Positions 19,842-19,859 of a stretch of DNA of 19,859 bases are shown in pieces. The notes beneath the pieces were generated by a model, which saw only the letters and a program-made list of their open reading frames with translations, had not been told where the DNA came from and ran no database searches. Source of the stretch: Alphaproteobacteria bacterium. GTDB taxonomy: Bacteria; Pseudomonadota; Alphaproteobacteria; Micavibrionales; SZUA-601. The stretch is taken from NCBI GenBank assembly GCA_003250865.1, contig QKJH01000076.1, positions 1 through 19,859 on the forward strand, read 5' to 3'. The position numbers and the translations under genes are program-made. How positions within the stretch are numbered: position 1 is the stretch's first letter; each line of letters starts with the position of its first letter.

Positions 19842-19859
19842 TTTTTTCTTTAATATCCA
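19831..19859 (+). CDS. Start of next gene, probably a TadB-like membrane protein (partial)
   Basis: ATG 19831 follows AAGGGAGCTG and reads MEIDFFFNI up to the window end, overlapping the CpaF stop by 11 bases. TadB/TadC platform proteins normally follow CpaF, and a hydrophobic N-terminus fits, but only nine codons are visible. Confidence 0.45.

Noticed and set aside
1..19859. CRISPR array
   Set aside because: I see no series of regularly spaced repeats; the repeats present are pairs or inverted ends.

Overview
The window looks like a Clostridia-type (low-GC, Firmicutes) chromosome carrying an integrated mobile element. Genes are preceded by AGGAGG-type ribosome sites, promoters are near-consensus sigma-A, a SpoVG-family gene is present, and several starts are TTG or GTG. 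I cannot name a genus from the sequence.

Left, 1-1640: AT-rich chromosomal-looking DNA. It holds the 3' end of an amino-acid ABC permease, its ATPase partner broken by a frameshift, and an HD-domain hydrolase. A tRNA-Thr(GGT) locus follows at 1602-1978. Its promoter and first 41 bases stand alone at 1602-1686, and a complete tRNA lies at 1856-1931. Paired 9-bp repeats with 12-bp period, in inverted orientation, flank the complete copy. This is the layout expected of the recombination site of a tyrosine integrase, so I place the left end of an integrative element here.

Element backbone and cargo, 2092-10125: a small hypothetical gene is followed, behind back-to-back terminators, by a minus-strand cargo block at 2591-7107. 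The block has two units. One is an Rrf2 regulator with two half-size permeases. The other is an ArsR-controlled set: an ArsP-like permease, a ferredoxin-DUF2703 fusion and a Cys-rich thioredoxin-like protein. Between them lie relics of an ACR3-type arsenite transporter and of a membrane Fe-S protein. The plus-strand backbone then resumes with two small proteins, ParA, ParB and a SpoVG-family protein.

Pilus locus with an insertion, 10125-19859: small Flp-pilin-like genes, an A24 prepilin peptidase, a CpaB-like protein, a MinD/CpaE-like ATPase and a CpaF/TadA ATPase form a Tad-type locus that continues past the window. One pilin gene appears cut in two. Its 5' part ends at about 10220 and its 3' part resumes at about 16162. 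The roughly 5.9 kb between them is bounded by imperfect inverted repeats built on the palindrome TCGTGTACACGA. It carries three overlapping tyrosine recombinase genes and a small HTH/coiled-coil protein, in the style of Tn554 TnpABC or recombinase trios. The same segment carries an intact pilin paralogue, so the element may bring a replacement for the gene it breaks. That is the most unusual thing I see here.
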